A stretch of 64,000 nt of DNA, from assembly GCA_903840165.1 (NCBI GenBank), contig CAIMEY010000078.1, positions 62,001 through 126,000 of the forward strand. Reading direction: 5' to 3'. A model generated the notes under the pieces. That model worked only from the letters and a program-made list of their open reading frames with translations, did no database searches and was not told the origin of the DNA. Positions 55,032 to 64,000 of the stretch are shown here, piece by piece. Position numbers and translations under genes: made by a program. Each line of letters begins with the position of its first letter. The stretch's first letter is position 1. This DNA comes from an uncultured Myxococcales bacterium. Lineage in GTDB: Bacteria > Myxococcota_A > UBA9042.

Positions 55032-55369
55032 CGCTACCTCGTCTGGACCGTCTCGATCGGTCACGGCTACGCTGAACTTCCATGCTACCGCCGGGAGATC
55101 CTTTGTGCTAGACAGAGCTCAGGCTAGTGTGCTGGGCGACCGGCGCGGGGAGCGGCATGGCTGGGGCGACCGAGATGGGACGGCGGGTCCAAAGGCGAGA
55201 ATTGGCCTTGTGGAGCGGCAATTCTGCTTTGGCCCAACTTCAACGGCCCCAGCACGTCGTGTCCACCAAGGGCCAGACGCTGCGGCGTAGTCTAGCCACA
55301 ATTATTGCGTCTTTTCGCGCAATTACAGAGCCCAACCGACTGACTCAGCCACTTTGCGCTCGTTCTACA
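55032..55369. other. 338-bp region between divergent genes
   Basis: The frame of the downstream PEGA gene is open back to 55127, and an ATG at 55157 has GGGGAG upstream, so part of this may be coding. I see no typical signal peptide in that extension. No other structure was found. Confidence 0.4.
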
Positions 55370-57007
55370 ATGCTTGGGTTGGCGCTGGCACTGCTAGCCC
55401 AGCTTTGGGGGGCAAACGTTTGGGCCGCGGACCCGCGAGAAGAAGAGTTTCGCCGCCACCCAAGCGCAGCCCTGGCCAGCGAATTGGCAGCAAAAGCGTT
55501 TGATAGCCATCAGTTAGCCAAAGGAATGAATTGGTTGGAAAGGGCTGTGCGCTCGCCCGGGGCCGGCGCCAAACAAAGTGCCGACCTGACCAAGAAGCGC
55601 AATGATCTCAAATGGGATCTTGCAGATGCCGGCATTGGCATGCTGCAGATCAGCGTCCAGCCTGGCCATGCCCAGGTGATGGTGGACGGCAAAGAACTTC
55701 TGCCCCGCGCCGCCAGTCAGGCGGTTTGGCTCAATGAAGGCGGGCACTTAGTGGATGCCGATGCGGCGCCCGATTACAGCCATGTCAGCCAGGTCGTGCC
55801 GGTCCGTCGCGGCGAACGTGTCGACGTTTCGCTCCGTTGTCCGCTGATTCGTCCACCAACGTTGACGTTGGAGGTGCAGCCTCAAGCTGAGGTATGGATT
55901 GACAATACCTACCAGGGTTCCAGCGACAAACGCCGCTTTACTGTCAGTGCGGGTGCCCACTTGGTGACCGTCAAGCGCAACACGTTTTACCCTTGGGTGC
56001 GGGAGGTGCCCTTGGCCATTGGCCAAGATTTGACGATCGTCGTGCAACTCGAGCCGATCAATACGCAAAACATCCGCTCGCGTCAGGCGTCCCAGGTTGA
56101 CCGGGAACTGCTGCCGTCCGAGGTGGATGAAAAAGGCGACAGCCGCAACCTCGCTGGGCGGCCCAATGTCGATTCGCCGCTGGAAAAGGGGCAAAAACGC
56201 ACGAACGTTCAGGTCGAACACGGCAATGCGGACACCAAGTCAGGGGGACGCAAGATCGAAAGGGTGGCCGACGCAAATCCAAGTGCGATGGATCGGGATG
56301 ACTCACCGCAACCCATTGTTCCTACAAGCGTTTCCACATCAAGCTCGGCGAGCAGCAGCAGCGGGCCGGCAACACCGTGGAGCAACAGGACCAAGGGCTG
56401 GTTGTGGACGGGCACGGGAATCGCCTTGGCCGGTGCCGGAGTTGCCCTGTCACTACGCGGGATTAGCGCCGCCTATACGGCCAATGCGGACCTAACCACC
56501 CTGGGCAGCAGCGACTACCAATCCACCTGGGACGCCGCAGCGCAGCAGACGCGTTTGGGCTACATCGGCCTTGGCGCGGGTGCCGTGGCGACGGCCGTAG
56601 GAACCGCGTATTTGTTCAGCAATGGCGGGCTCAGCCGGGCGGGCAAGGGAGGCTGGCTGTCTACTGTCGGCGTCTGCGCGGGCGGCGTCGCTGGCTGGAT
56701 GTTGTATAATGCCAGGGCGTTAGCTCAGACAGCCAATGACGGCTCACTGCCCGGACGTTTGGCCGACGGACAGTACGCTGCAGCACAAACGCAGGCCAAA
56801 ATTGCCTATGGCGCAGCTGGGGTTAGCGGTGCATTAGTCCTCGGCGGGGTCTGGCTGATCGCTACTTCGTCCGGCAGTCGCAGCGCGCAGGCAGAGCCGA
56901 CTTCAGGCCAAGATACGCAGTCTGAAAGCGCAGTTGCAGCGCAGTGGCACATCGTGCCTTGGACGACCGGCAGCGGCAGTGGCGCCGTGCTACAGCACGC
57001 CTGGTAA
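55370..57007 (+). CDS. PEGA-domain membrane protein
   Basis: 545 residues if it starts at ATG 55370, where a signal peptide begins (LGLALALLAQLWGANVWA); no ribosome-binding site is seen there. An N-terminal helical part (residues ~20-85) precedes two PEGA-type units: MLQISVQPGHAQVMVDGKEL and TLTLEVQPQAEVWIDNTYQG...AGAHLVTVKRNTF. PEGA domains are found in bacterial surface-layer-like proteins and sensor proteins. A Ser/Asp-rich linker leads to three or four transmembrane helices in the C-terminal third (GWLWTGTGIALAGAGVALSL, YIGLGAGAVATAVGTAYLF, STVGVCAGGVAGWML, GAAGVSGALVLGGVWLIA). Role unknown. Confidence 0.7.
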   Translation: MLGLALALLAQLWGANVWAADPREEEFRRHPSAALASELAAKAFDSHQLAKGMNWLERAVRSPGAGAKQSADLTKKRNDLKWDLADAGIGMLQISVQPGHAQVMVDGKELLPRAASQAVWLNEGGHLVDADAAPDYSHVSQVVPVRRGERVDVSLRCPLIRPPTLTLEVQPQAEVWIDNTYQGSSDKRRFTVSAGAHLVTVKRNTFYPWVREVPLAIGQDLTIVVQLEPINTQNIRSRQASQVDRELLPSEVDEKGDSRNLAGRPNVDSPLEKGQKRTNVQVEHGNADTKSGGRKIERVADANPSAMDRDDSPQPIVPTSVSTSSSASSSSGPATPWSNRTKGWLWTGTGIALAGAGVALSLRGISAAYTANADLTTLGSSDYQSTWDAAAQQTRLGYIGLGAGAVATAVGTAYLFSNGGLSRAGKGGWLSTVGVCAGGVAGWMLYNARALAQTANDGSLPGRLADGQYAAAQTQAKIAYGAAGVSGALVLGGVWLIATSSGSRSAQAEPTSGQDTQSESAVAAQWHIVPWTTGSGSGAVLQHAW

Positions 57008-57025
57008 TCGGCTAGCACGGCTAGT

Positions 57026-57067
57026 CTCTTGGCAAAAATGGCTGGGCTCTTGGCAAAGATGGTTAGC
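57026..57067. repeat. two copies of a 21-nt direct repeat
   Basis: CTCTTGGCAAAAATGGCTGGG (57026-57046) and CTCTTGGCAAAGATGGTTAGC (57047-57067), directly adjacent, in the gap between convergent genes. Origin unknown. Confidence 0.6.
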
Positions 57068-57087
57068 CCAAGACCAGTACCTCACGC

Positions 57088-59946
57088 CTAACTGCCTGAA
57101 ACGCGGGCCAACTCAGCCTCAACGTCCTTCAATCGCCCTTGAAGCGCTTGGAGGCGCGGGCCTCCCCCTCGTTGGGTCAGGTAGGACGCGTAAGACCTTA
57201 ATCCAGAAGCCAAACGCACGAGATCGCCCATGTCGCGGAAGGCATCGAGGGCTTCTTCAAAGGCTTCCGTGCAGCGACGGTCGACCACGGTAGACCGCGC
57301 CCCCTGTTCGGACAGCGCGCGGGTGCCAAGTACGCACGCACGCACCAGAAGCGCCCTTGCCACCGCCATGCGGGCGCCACTCTCGCGAGCGACATCAACG
57401 GCGCGTTCACTGTCCAAGTCCGCCGTTTCTAGCGCATTTCGCTCCAAGGAAATGGCCGACTGCACACGGTAGACGCCGCTGAGCAACTCTGGGTCGCCCA
57501 TGTCCCGCGCTAGGTCCAAGGTATCGACCATCATCGCCGCGGCCTGCTGCCAGTCGCCAACCGCGATATTGGTTTCTGCTTGCAAAATAAGCAGTTCCAA
57601 CCGACGTGCTCGGTCGCCCACTTCGCTGGCCAAAGCCAGGCCTTGCTCCCAATTCTGCAACGCTTGCTTGTACTTTCCGCTTGCTGCAAGCACTTCCCCA
57701 TGAACTGTGCGCGCTTCCGCAGCCCCCCAGCGCTCCTGAATTTGGTCGCAGATGGTCATCGCCTCGGACACCGCATCCATGGCGTCCTGAAAGTGGCCGC
57801 GTCCCATGTGGATTCGCGCGATATGACACAGAGAGCGGGCAACCACGCGGCGGTCCTCAGAACGGCGACGCAGCGCCAGCGCCTTGAGAAAGTGCGACAG
57901 GGCCGATCGGTACGCATCCTGGTCGCCGCGAATCAGGTGAACAATTCCGATTTCATCACTCACATCGGCAATATAGCGGTGAGCGCCGACCAATCGCAGG
58001 TGGCGCAGAGCTCCCTCGAGGAACTGCAGAGCGGCATCGTAGTGACCACTATGCCTAGCCACTTGGGCCACCCGCAACAGCGTGATTCCAGAGCGTAAAT
58101 CGTCGTCTAAGCAGCGCGCCATGGCCAAGGCTTCAATGAGCACCTCTTCGGCCTGGCGGTGCCGCGACAAACGCAGCAGGCTTCCTCCATGGGCCACGCG
58201 CAAATCACACGCTAAATCAGCATCATCGGCACCAACGGCACGGCAACCGGCAGCATAAAGGGCCAACGCCCGCTGCACCTGCCCCACACCGCGCGCCGCA
58301 TTGCCAGCCTCTAGGTACTGCTGGGCGGCAAGACGATAGCGCCCACCAAGCTCAAATAGTTCCGCAATTCTGCTATTATCGCCGATCAAGTCCTGGCGGG
58401 GACGAGTCGTCAGCCATTGCGCGGCCAAACGGGCATACAACCCACGCTTTTCGGGCGGCATTTCCGCAACAATCATCGGCGGATCTGCGACGTGCAGGAA
58501 GGCAAACTCGAGTTCCTGACTCATGCGGGACTGATCGACAAAGCTCAGCACATCAATGGCTTGCAGCTGCATGAGCCCAGCCTTAAGGGCGACGCGATCG
58601 CGCTCAGCAAGGATATCGGACGTGTCAGGATGCGCGCCGCGCAGCACAGACAGGACGCCACCGAACCAAAGCGTAGTACCAAAAACAGCGGCAGCTTCAA
58701 TGACATTGCGGAGGTCCGCCGGCAATCTCGCGATCCGGTCTGGCAGCGCAGAATGCGGGCGAGAAGGCAGCGAATCCTTTTCAATAACGGGACGTTGCGA
58801 ATGGCCTGCCCGGGCTCGCCATACCCAGACGCCATCGTCCGCAACCACCTCGCCAGCCGCGATCATGCCGCGCACCAGGTCGAGCATCCGCTCCGGAATC
58901 CCGGCGGATGATTCATACAGACTTTCAACTAGTTCGACAGGTGCCCCCCTCAACCGCTTGACCAGCGCTTTGGCCAACGCCCTCGCCGATGCCGGATCCA
59001 ACTGTGCCAATTCCATGCCGACTTCGCTCAGATCGGCAGGGGGCGGCACCGGCGCGTCCACCAAGATCGCCGCGGGCGACGAACCCAGCGCCTGCACGAG
59101 ACCGCGCACGAACAGCGAAAGGTCATCGATCTTTGCCAGAGTACCGTCGATTTGCAGCACGATTGCGGACTTACGCGCTCGCTGCCGGTACAAACTGCCG
59201 ACGAACTGCACGGCTACTGGCAGTGGTGCCTCCACGCGCCGCAGGGCTTCCTCTTCAGGCGCATCAGGCCTGCGCAAACCAAGCAGGGGCCCCACGACCT
59301 GCATACAATCGGAAGCCGCGGGTTCTCCTACTAAATCCTGGAGTTGCAACTGCACTGCGTGCCAAGGATTGGCCTCGAGCAGCACGGGCTTGTCCCCAAC
59401 AAGCGCCAGCAAACTGCGCCCGGCCAGGGTCGGCGGACCGCCTGCATCCGCCGCTGCACTGACGCGAAACCACGCGACGCCTCGGCGATCGGGCTGAATA
59501 ACCCGCTGCAATTCGTTCAATAGACGCGTCTTGCCGATGCCCGCAACCCCATGAAGCCAAACCAAGCGGCACTGCTTGGCCTGAAAGGCTTCACGCAGCT
59601 GATTATACAGGGTTTCCACGTCCTGACGCCGCCCCACAAAGGGAACCGGCGCGCCTAGCAACGTCGTTTCTCCGTGCCGCGACTCGCGAAATTGCGACCA
59701 AGTTGGCCGACTTGGGGACCGGTCAGACCCAAGCGCGGCAGCCACCTCGGTGACGGCGGGCTCAGAAATGGACGGCGCAGACGCCGATTCCGCAAGTAAT
59801 TCTCGCTTCGTCACGCCCGCCAGCTCGACGCCGCCAGCCGCTCGCTCGGTTCGTCGCGCAGGAACCGGGCGCGCGCTGGCGGTGGCATTGGACGAACGAG
59901 GCCCAGCCGCTGCAGTCGCAGGAGAGGACCGTGGATCGGTACTCAT
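57088..59946 (-). CDS. AAA-type ATPase with TPR repeats
   Basis: 952 residues. After a ~95-residue Ala/Ser/Arg-rich disordered start, FVGRRQDVETLYNQL begins an AAA_16-type domain with Walker A LHGVAGIGKT (131-140). The expected Walker B position reads IVLQIDGTLAKIDD, lacking the usual acidic pair, so ATP hydrolysis may be weak. A helical winged part (LPSRPHSALPDRIARLPADLRNVIEAAAVFG) follows, then about nine TPRs (ALYAAGCRAVG, AEEVLIEALAMARCLDD, AVSEAMTICDQIQERWGAAEARTVHGEVLAASGKYKQAL). The layout resembles STAND/MalT-like signalling proteins but has no DNA-binding domain. It is divergent from mutS2. A scaffold or sensor role is inferred. Confidence 0.78.
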   Translation of the reverse strand: MSTDPRSSPATAAAGPRSSNATASARPVPARRTERAAGGVELAGVTKRELLAESASAPSISEPAVTEVAAALGSDRSPSRPTWSQFRESRHGETTLLGAPVPFVGRRQDVETLYNQLREAFQAKQCRLVWLHGVAGIGKTRLLNELQRVIQPDRRGVAWFRVSAAADAGGPPTLAGRSLLALVGDKPVLLEANPWHAVQLQLQDLVGEPAASDCMQVVGPLLGLRRPDAPEEEALRRVEAPLPVAVQFVGSLYRQRARKSAIVLQIDGTLAKIDDLSLFVRGLVQALGSSPAAILVDAPVPPPADLSEVGMELAQLDPASARALAKALVKRLRGAPVELVESLYESSAGIPERMLDLVRGMIAAGEVVADDGVWVWRARAGHSQRPVIEKDSLPSRPHSALPDRIARLPADLRNVIEAAAVFGTTLWFGGVLSVLRGAHPDTSDILAERDRVALKAGLMQLQAIDVLSFVDQSRMSQELEFAFLHVADPPMIVAEMPPEKRGLYARLAAQWLTTRPRQDLIGDNSRIAELFELGGRYRLAAQQYLEAGNAARGVGQVQRALALYAAGCRAVGADDADLACDLRVAHGGSLLRLSRHRQAEEVLIEALAMARCLDDDLRSGITLLRVAQVARHSGHYDAALQFLEGALRHLRLVGAHRYIADVSDEIGIVHLIRGDQDAYRSALSHFLKALALRRRSEDRRVVARSLCHIARIHMGRGHFQDAMDAVSEAMTICDQIQERWGAAEARTVHGEVLAASGKYKQALQNWEQGLALASEVGDRARRLELLILQAETNIAVGDWQQAAAMMVDTLDLARDMGDPELLSGVYRVQSAISLERNALETADLDSERAVDVARESGARMAVARALLVRACVLGTRALSEQGARSTVVDRRCTEAFEEALDAFRDMGDLVRLASGLRSYASYLTQRGGGPRLQALQGRLKDVEAELARVSGS

Positions 59947-60123
59947 TGCATAACCTTACGGGTCGGCGTGAAGAGGACACGCTTGCAGTCGCGGGGAGGC
60001 GAAGTTCTCCTGCGGCGTGACCACGGCGTTTCACCGGTTCACCGACCCAGCGCAGCATGATAGAAGCCGCGATCGCTGGCGGCAAGCGCGCTCACACAGC
60101 CCCGGCGACACAAGGACAGACGC

Positions 60124-62574
60124 ATGGATTCTCTGCAGTTTACGCGGATTTTGCAGTCGCTCGCCGCCCAGTGCCAGTCAGACCTAGGTCAGGCGACCGC
60201 GCTGCAGCTCCGGCCGGCCCCTGACGTCGCTCAAGCGCAAGCGCGATTGGCGCGGATCGATCAGGCGCAACTGCTTCTGCAGGCACAGGTATCTGTGCAG
60301 ATGCCCTTGCGACTGACCATTGCCTCCTGGTTAGAAGCAGCGCAACGTGGAGCGACGCTCGAAGGCACAGAACTCGCTGTTTTGGCAAAGATTGCGCGGG
60401 CTACGGTGGCGCTCCTGCGTCAAGCCAAGAGTTGGCCCTTCGCCGCCGAGGATTTGCGACGAGATGCCTTGGAACTTCCTGATTGCAGTACACTTTCTGA
60501 CCTGCTGGCTGATTCGATCGACGAAGACGGCTTGCTGCTCGACACCGCCAGTCCTGCACTACAACGCTTGCGCGCAGAAGTGCTGAATCTGGCAGCCCGA
60601 TTGCGCAAACGAATTGCGGAGTTGGTCAAGGAGACCGATGAGCAGGGACTGCTGCAGGACGATTACTACACGCTGCGCGACGACCGGTACGTACTACCCA
60701 TTAAATCTAGTGATAAGCGGGCCTTAGGCGGCATCATCCACGGATCGTCGCAAACGGGACAGACCGTGTACGTTGAGCCGCGCGAGATGGTCGAGGGCAA
60801 CAACCAGCTGGCCCTGGCCTTTGATGCGGTCCGCCGCGAAGAGCAACGCATCCTCCTGGAACTAAGCGGCTTTTGTGCGGATAGCCAGCCTGAACTGCAA
60901 AGGGCGGTTGCTGGCCTTGTGGGTCTCGACCTGTGCCTCGCTGGCGCGCGACTTGCGACGACGCTGGCCGCCCATCGTCCGCAATTCACCAAAGATCGCT
61001 TGCGATTGCGCAAGGCTCGCCATCCGATCTTGGTGCTCGAAGGTGCCCAGGTGGTCGCCAGCGATCTGATCCTGGAGCCCGGGCAGCGCTGGCTTGTGAT
61101 TTCGGGGGCCAATGGCGGTGGCAAGACGGTCGCCCTGACCACCTTGGGGCTGGCCGCGATCATGGCGCGCCATGGCCTGCCGGTTTGCGCGGCGATTGAT
61201 AGTGAAATCCCGTGGTTTTGTGACGTTCATGTGGTCGTTGGTGATGCGCAGAACCTCTCGGCCGGGCTATCGACCTTTGAAGGTCACCTGCGCGCGGTCA
61301 AGGCGGCTCTGGAAGCTGCCCAAGGCAACCAGGAAGAAGTCCTTGTTTTGCTAGATGAACTTGCCAGTGGTACCGAACCGATCGCGGCAAGCGCATTGGC
61401 GACGTCCATTCTTGAGCAAGTTGGCGCTTGGCCCCACGTCTGGGGCGCGGTCACCACGCACTTTGAAGCCTGCAAGCTGATCGCGCTGCGCAATTCTGCC
61501 TTTATTAACGCCGCGCTGGAGCTGCAGCCGCAGACAATGGCGCCGACCTATCGCCTGCGCCTGGGGGAAATCGGCGCGTCCAATCCGCTGGCGTTGGCGG
61601 CGCGAATTGGGTTGGACCCGGCGATCGTCACCAGGGCGGAACAGCTAGTCGGAGGAGGCGGCAGTCAAATCAATGAAATGCTAGATAATTTGCAGCGAGA
61701 GCGAGCCCTGTTGCAGGCGCAGTTGGCCCAGGTGGAGCAGCAACAACTGCAGCTGGACCGGGCGCGCGCGCTCCTTGAGGACCAACGGCGCCATGAGCAA
61801 ATGGCGGCGGACCGGCGCATTGAACGAGCAGCGTCGACGGTGATGGCGGAACTTACTGCAATTCAGAGAGATTTGTCTGACGCTAAGAAGGCGCTTCGCT
61901 CGGGCGATCGCGGCCAAATCGATGGCTCTTTGCAGACACTGCGCCAACAGACGTTAGCCTTAGCGGATTTGCAGGCGCGGGTGCAAAGCGGCCAAGCAAC
62001 AGCGCAGCGCCCGGCGGTGGAGCCTGCGCAACTTCGCGTCAATCAAAGCGTTTGGCATCAAGGTCTGGGCCGATTGCTGACGGTGACGGAAATCGACAAC
62101 CGCGCCAAACGGGTGCGGCTGCGGGCGGGTCTGCTCGAGACGTGGGCCGCCTGGGATGATGTCCGCGCCCCTTTGCCCATGGACGGACCGGGCACTGGCA
62201 CCGCCAATAAGAGTCCGACCTCACAAGCGAATTCAGGCATGAAGGCCAAGGTGGAGACCGATAATCCGCGCCGTATCCTGCCGGTGGCGGCCGATCCGGA
62301 GCACCAGGACACGTATTCCCTGCGCACGCCCGAGCGGACCTGCGACCTGCGCGGACAGCGCGTTGAGGAATCTCTGCAAGCCGTTGATCAGATGCTGGAT
62401 CGCGCAGTCATGACCAATGCCCCGGGCATTTGCGTGGTGCACGGCCTAGGCACGGGCGCTGTGCGCGATGCAGTGCGCCGCCACCTGCAACACCATCCGC
62501 AAGTCGACCATTTTCGTGCGGGAATTCGCGGTGAAGGCGGCGATGGCGCGACGCTGGTGTGGGTCAGGCAGTAA
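60124..62574 (+). CDS. mutS2: MutS2 family protein
   Basis: 816 residues, close to the usual ~780. The DNA mismatch-repair-like core has Walker A SGANGGGKT (~residues 327-335), LSAGLSTFEGHL (signature region) and VLLDELASGTEP (Walker B). After a coiled coil (LQRERALLQAQLAQVEQQQLQLD) and linker, a C-terminal Smr domain shows DLRGQRVEESL and VVHGLGTGAVRDAVRRHL, the motifs of the nuclease part. MutS2 suppresses recombination or resolves stalled, collided ribosomes in different bacteria. The MutS1 mismatch-binding domain is absent as expected. Confidence 0.95.
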   Translation: MDSLQFTRILQSLAAQCQSDLGQATALQLRPAPDVAQAQARLARIDQAQLLLQAQVSVQMPLRLTIASWLEAAQRGATLEGTELAVLAKIARATVALLRQAKSWPFAAEDLRRDALELPDCSTLSDLLADSIDEDGLLLDTASPALQRLRAEVLNLAARLRKRIAELVKETDEQGLLQDDYYTLRDDRYVLPIKSSDKRALGGIIHGSSQTGQTVYVEPREMVEGNNQLALAFDAVRREEQRILLELSGFCADSQPELQRAVAGLVGLDLCLAGARLATTLAAHRPQFTKDRLRLRKARHPILVLEGAQVVASDLILEPGQRWLVISGANGGGKTVALTTLGLAAIMARHGLPVCAAIDSEIPWFCDVHVVVGDAQNLSAGLSTFEGHLRAVKAALEAAQGNQEEVLVLLDELASGTEPIAASALATSILEQVGAWPHVWGAVTTHFEACKLIALRNSAFINAALELQPQTMAPTYRLRLGEIGASNPLALAARIGLDPAIVTRAEQLVGGGGSQINEMLDNLQRERALLQAQLAQVEQQQLQLDRARALLEDQRRHEQMAADRRIERAASTVMAELTAIQRDLSDAKKALRSGDRGQIDGSLQTLRQQTLALADLQARVQSGQATAQRPAVEPAQLRVNQSVWHQGLGRLLTVTEIDNRAKRVRLRAGLLETWAAWDDVRAPLPMDGPGTGTANKSPTSQANSGMKAKVETDNPRRILPVAADPEHQDTYSLRTPERTCDLRGQRVEESLQAVDQMLDRAVMTNAPGICVVHGLGTGAVRDAVRRHLQHHPQVDHFRAGIRGEGGDGATLVWVRQ

Positions 62575-62606
62575 GGCTGGGCGCGAAAACCGCCTGAGAC
62601 CTATCG

Positions 62607-63569
62607 CTAATTTGGGCGCAAATAGCCGACCAAGCACTGCCCCGTGGTCCACGGTGATTGACTGCCGGGCCAGCGCACCAGGCGCGTGTTGACGACTTCA
62701 TCGTGCCCGTCGCGGACAACGAGCGGTTGCTGAGGATCTACGGCCATTCGCCTGACTTTTCCAGCTCTTTGGGCGATAAAGACGGCCCGAGAGCCCTGGG
62801 CTCTTTCGACAATGCCGACCAGCGTCACGCCGTCATCGGGCTTGCCATTGCCGTTGGTGTCCGACGTGTCGCGAAAGAACACCAGATCGCCGGCACGAGG
62901 CTGGTGGGCGTCGACGTGCTGAGCACTCGCCGTCAATTTCTGATACAATGCAGCCGGATAGACAGCATGGGTGTCCACAGGAACATCTTGACCCGCCGCG
63001 CGCAGAACGTGGGCGACAAAGGCGCGGTCCTGCATGCCCGCTGTGCCCAGAAGCGCAGAAGCAGCGTCAACACGCTGAGTTGCCCTCAATGCATCACTTG
63101 CCACACCCAGACCTGTGGGCGCAACCGGAGGTTGGGAAGGCGGGGGCTCCGTCTTTGGGACCTCCGGCTGCGCAGCCGCTGGCGGCGCCTTGGGTTCCGG
63201 TGCTGGCACCGACCTGGGCGTCGAGGGCGAAACTTGGTGACCGCTGGCAAAGCCTGGGGCACGTTCAACAGGCGGTAACCCCTGAGGTTCTGCTGGTGTC
63301 GCCGCCCTGCCCGCTCGCCTTTCTACTGGGGCTGGGGCCGATATTCGGCTGCGCTGAACGACGGCGGGGCGTCGAGCCGCGCCTGATTCGGCCAGGTCCG
63401 CGTGAACGACTCCGGCCGCTGGCACGCGGTCTCCTGGGTCAGATAGGCTGGAATACCAAGCTTCTGCGGGCAATTGCGATGCCACGCAGCTACTGCAGGT
63501 GCTGATCACGGCCAGGGCCGCCCACAGCGTTGCAGGCCAGGGGGCCATGGGTAAATCGGGACCACGCAT
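62607..63569 (-). CDS. lipoprotein with degenerate NlpC/P60-like domain
   Basis: 320 residues from ATG 63569 (63548 is an alternative). The signal region ends in a lipobox-like STCSSC. A long Pro/Ala-rich linker leads to a C-terminal ~160-residue domain with an NlpC/P60 (CHAP) layout: QDRAFVAHVLRAAGQDVP at the position of the usual DCSGFV motif, then PRAGDLVFFRD and LVGIVERAQGSRAVFIA where HVGIYxG is expected. The catalytic Cys and His are therefore missing (Arg/Ala and Leu in place). Active members cut peptidoglycan stem peptides; this one is probably a non-catalytic binder. It is convergent with mutS2. Confidence 0.7.
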   Translation of the reverse strand: MRGPDLPMAPWPATLWAALAVISTCSSCVASQLPAEAWYSSLSDPGDRVPAAGVVHADLAESGAARRPAVVQRSRISAPAPVERRAGRAATPAEPQGLPPVERAPGFASGHQVSPSTPRSVPAPEPKAPPAAAQPEVPKTEPPPSQPPVAPTGLGVASDALRATQRVDAASALLGTAGMQDRAFVAHVLRAAGQDVPVDTHAVYPAALYQKLTASAQHVDAHQPRAGDLVFFRDTSDTNGNGKPDDGVTLVGIVERAQGSRAVFIAQRAGKVRRMAVDPQQPLVVRDGHDEVVNTRLVRWPGSQSPWTTGQCLVGYLRPN

Positions 63570-63834
63570 CGGCAATTGCACTCCAGACCCAGACGGGCCA
63601 GGGTGCCCCAAGGATGCCGGTCGGGGCGCACCGGTCAAGAAAGCTACGCGCGTCCAGCTATGCCCCCCGCAACCACTAGGCTTTACTTGCGAATCCGATC
63701 GCCAGGGGCCACCCACGCCGTCAAACCGGTGGCACGCTTGGCGGACTGCTGCCACGACGACTCGTCATGAAGGTTGCGTTCAATCGTTCAATGAATAGAC
63801 TGCCGGCTCCAACGTTGTTGCCGCGGAGGTTCCT

Positions 63835-64000
63835 ATGATTTTTGCGCGATTCCTGTCCCTGATGCTTTCCCCCCGCTTCTTGACGGTTTTGGCCCTAGGT
63901 GCCACCGCAACAGGTTGCTTTGACTCAACAACATCTAACCGTGCCGTCGTCACGGTCCGCTGGGCAGCCCCCGTTGGCAATACCTGCGGCACCGCCGGAA
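63835..64000 (+). CDS. lipoprotein, 3' end beyond the window
   Basis: ATG 63835 is preceded by GGAGG at 5-6 nt spacing. The 55 visible residues start with a basic/hydrophobic signal (MIFARFLSLMLSPRF...LALGATATGC) and a lipobox ATGC, followed by VVTVRWAAPVGNTCG, a strand and a Cys. The reading frame is open to the end of the window. The antisense frame here is a shadow. Function cannot be judged from this fragment. Confidence 0.7.
   Translation, partial: MIFARFLSLMLSPRFLTVLALGATATGCFDSTTSNRAVVTVRWAAPVGNTCGTAG

Overview
The window looks like a chromosomal segment of a GC-rich (about 60% by eye) Myxococcota/Bradymonadota-type (former deltaproteobacterial) bacterium. The clues are several giant cysteine-rich surface lipoproteins with thrombospondin type 3 and MopE-like calcium/copper-type motifs, a GYF/zinc-ribbon protein, a PEGA-domain protein, a TPR ATPase and an NtrC-family regulator. 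No rRNA, tRNA, CRISPR, phage or insertion sequence was seen; it reads as ordinary chromosome with lineage-specific surface genes.

Layout. 1-6.8 kb: the end of an alpha/beta-hydrolase gene and three Cys-rich lipoproteins. 6.9-16.3 kb: a tandem ThyX-like protein, a Tat-exported S55-type protease with a beta-propeller partner, a lipoprotein, and two secreted proteins (one with HEAT-like repeats) transcribed together. 16.3-21.5 kb: a vertebrate-type protein-arginine deiminase lipoprotein and, upstream on the same strand, a lipoprotein whose C-terminal half looks like the BPI/LBP lipid-binding fold. This pair is the most unusual content. 21.7-27 kb: housekeeping (class I aldolase, low-molecular-weight phosphatase, dihydroorotase, membrane thioredoxin, GYF protein). 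27-34.2 kb: an NtrC-type regulator behind a 21-bp-periodic site array, a namZ-nadD-DUF2520 overlapping operon, and fdhD-mobA. 34.3-55 kb: a VWA lipoprotein, MlaF with an overlapping TPR lipoprotein, a 2049-residue Cys-rich lipoprotein, MlaE, a MepA-like endopeptidase, and two more Cys-rich lipoproteins. 55-64 kb: PEGA protein, AAA/TPR protein, MutS2, a degenerate NlpC/P60-like lipoprotein, and the start of another lipoprotein.

How parts fit. Much of the window encodes the cell envelope: at least eleven predicted lipoproteins, two peptidoglycan enzymes (NamZ, MepA), one degenerate peptidase-like protein, and MlaE/MlaF lipid-transport parts. The Cys-rich lipoproteins share two repeat types, which are combined in one protein, suggesting module shuffling. 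Several gene pairs overlap by 4 nt (namZ/nadD/DUF2520, mobA/fdhD, TPR lipoprotein/mlaF), implying coupled translation. Imperfect palindromic repeats lie between genes at about 12.7 and 25.8 kb. All family calls come from reading motifs by eye; no database search was possible.
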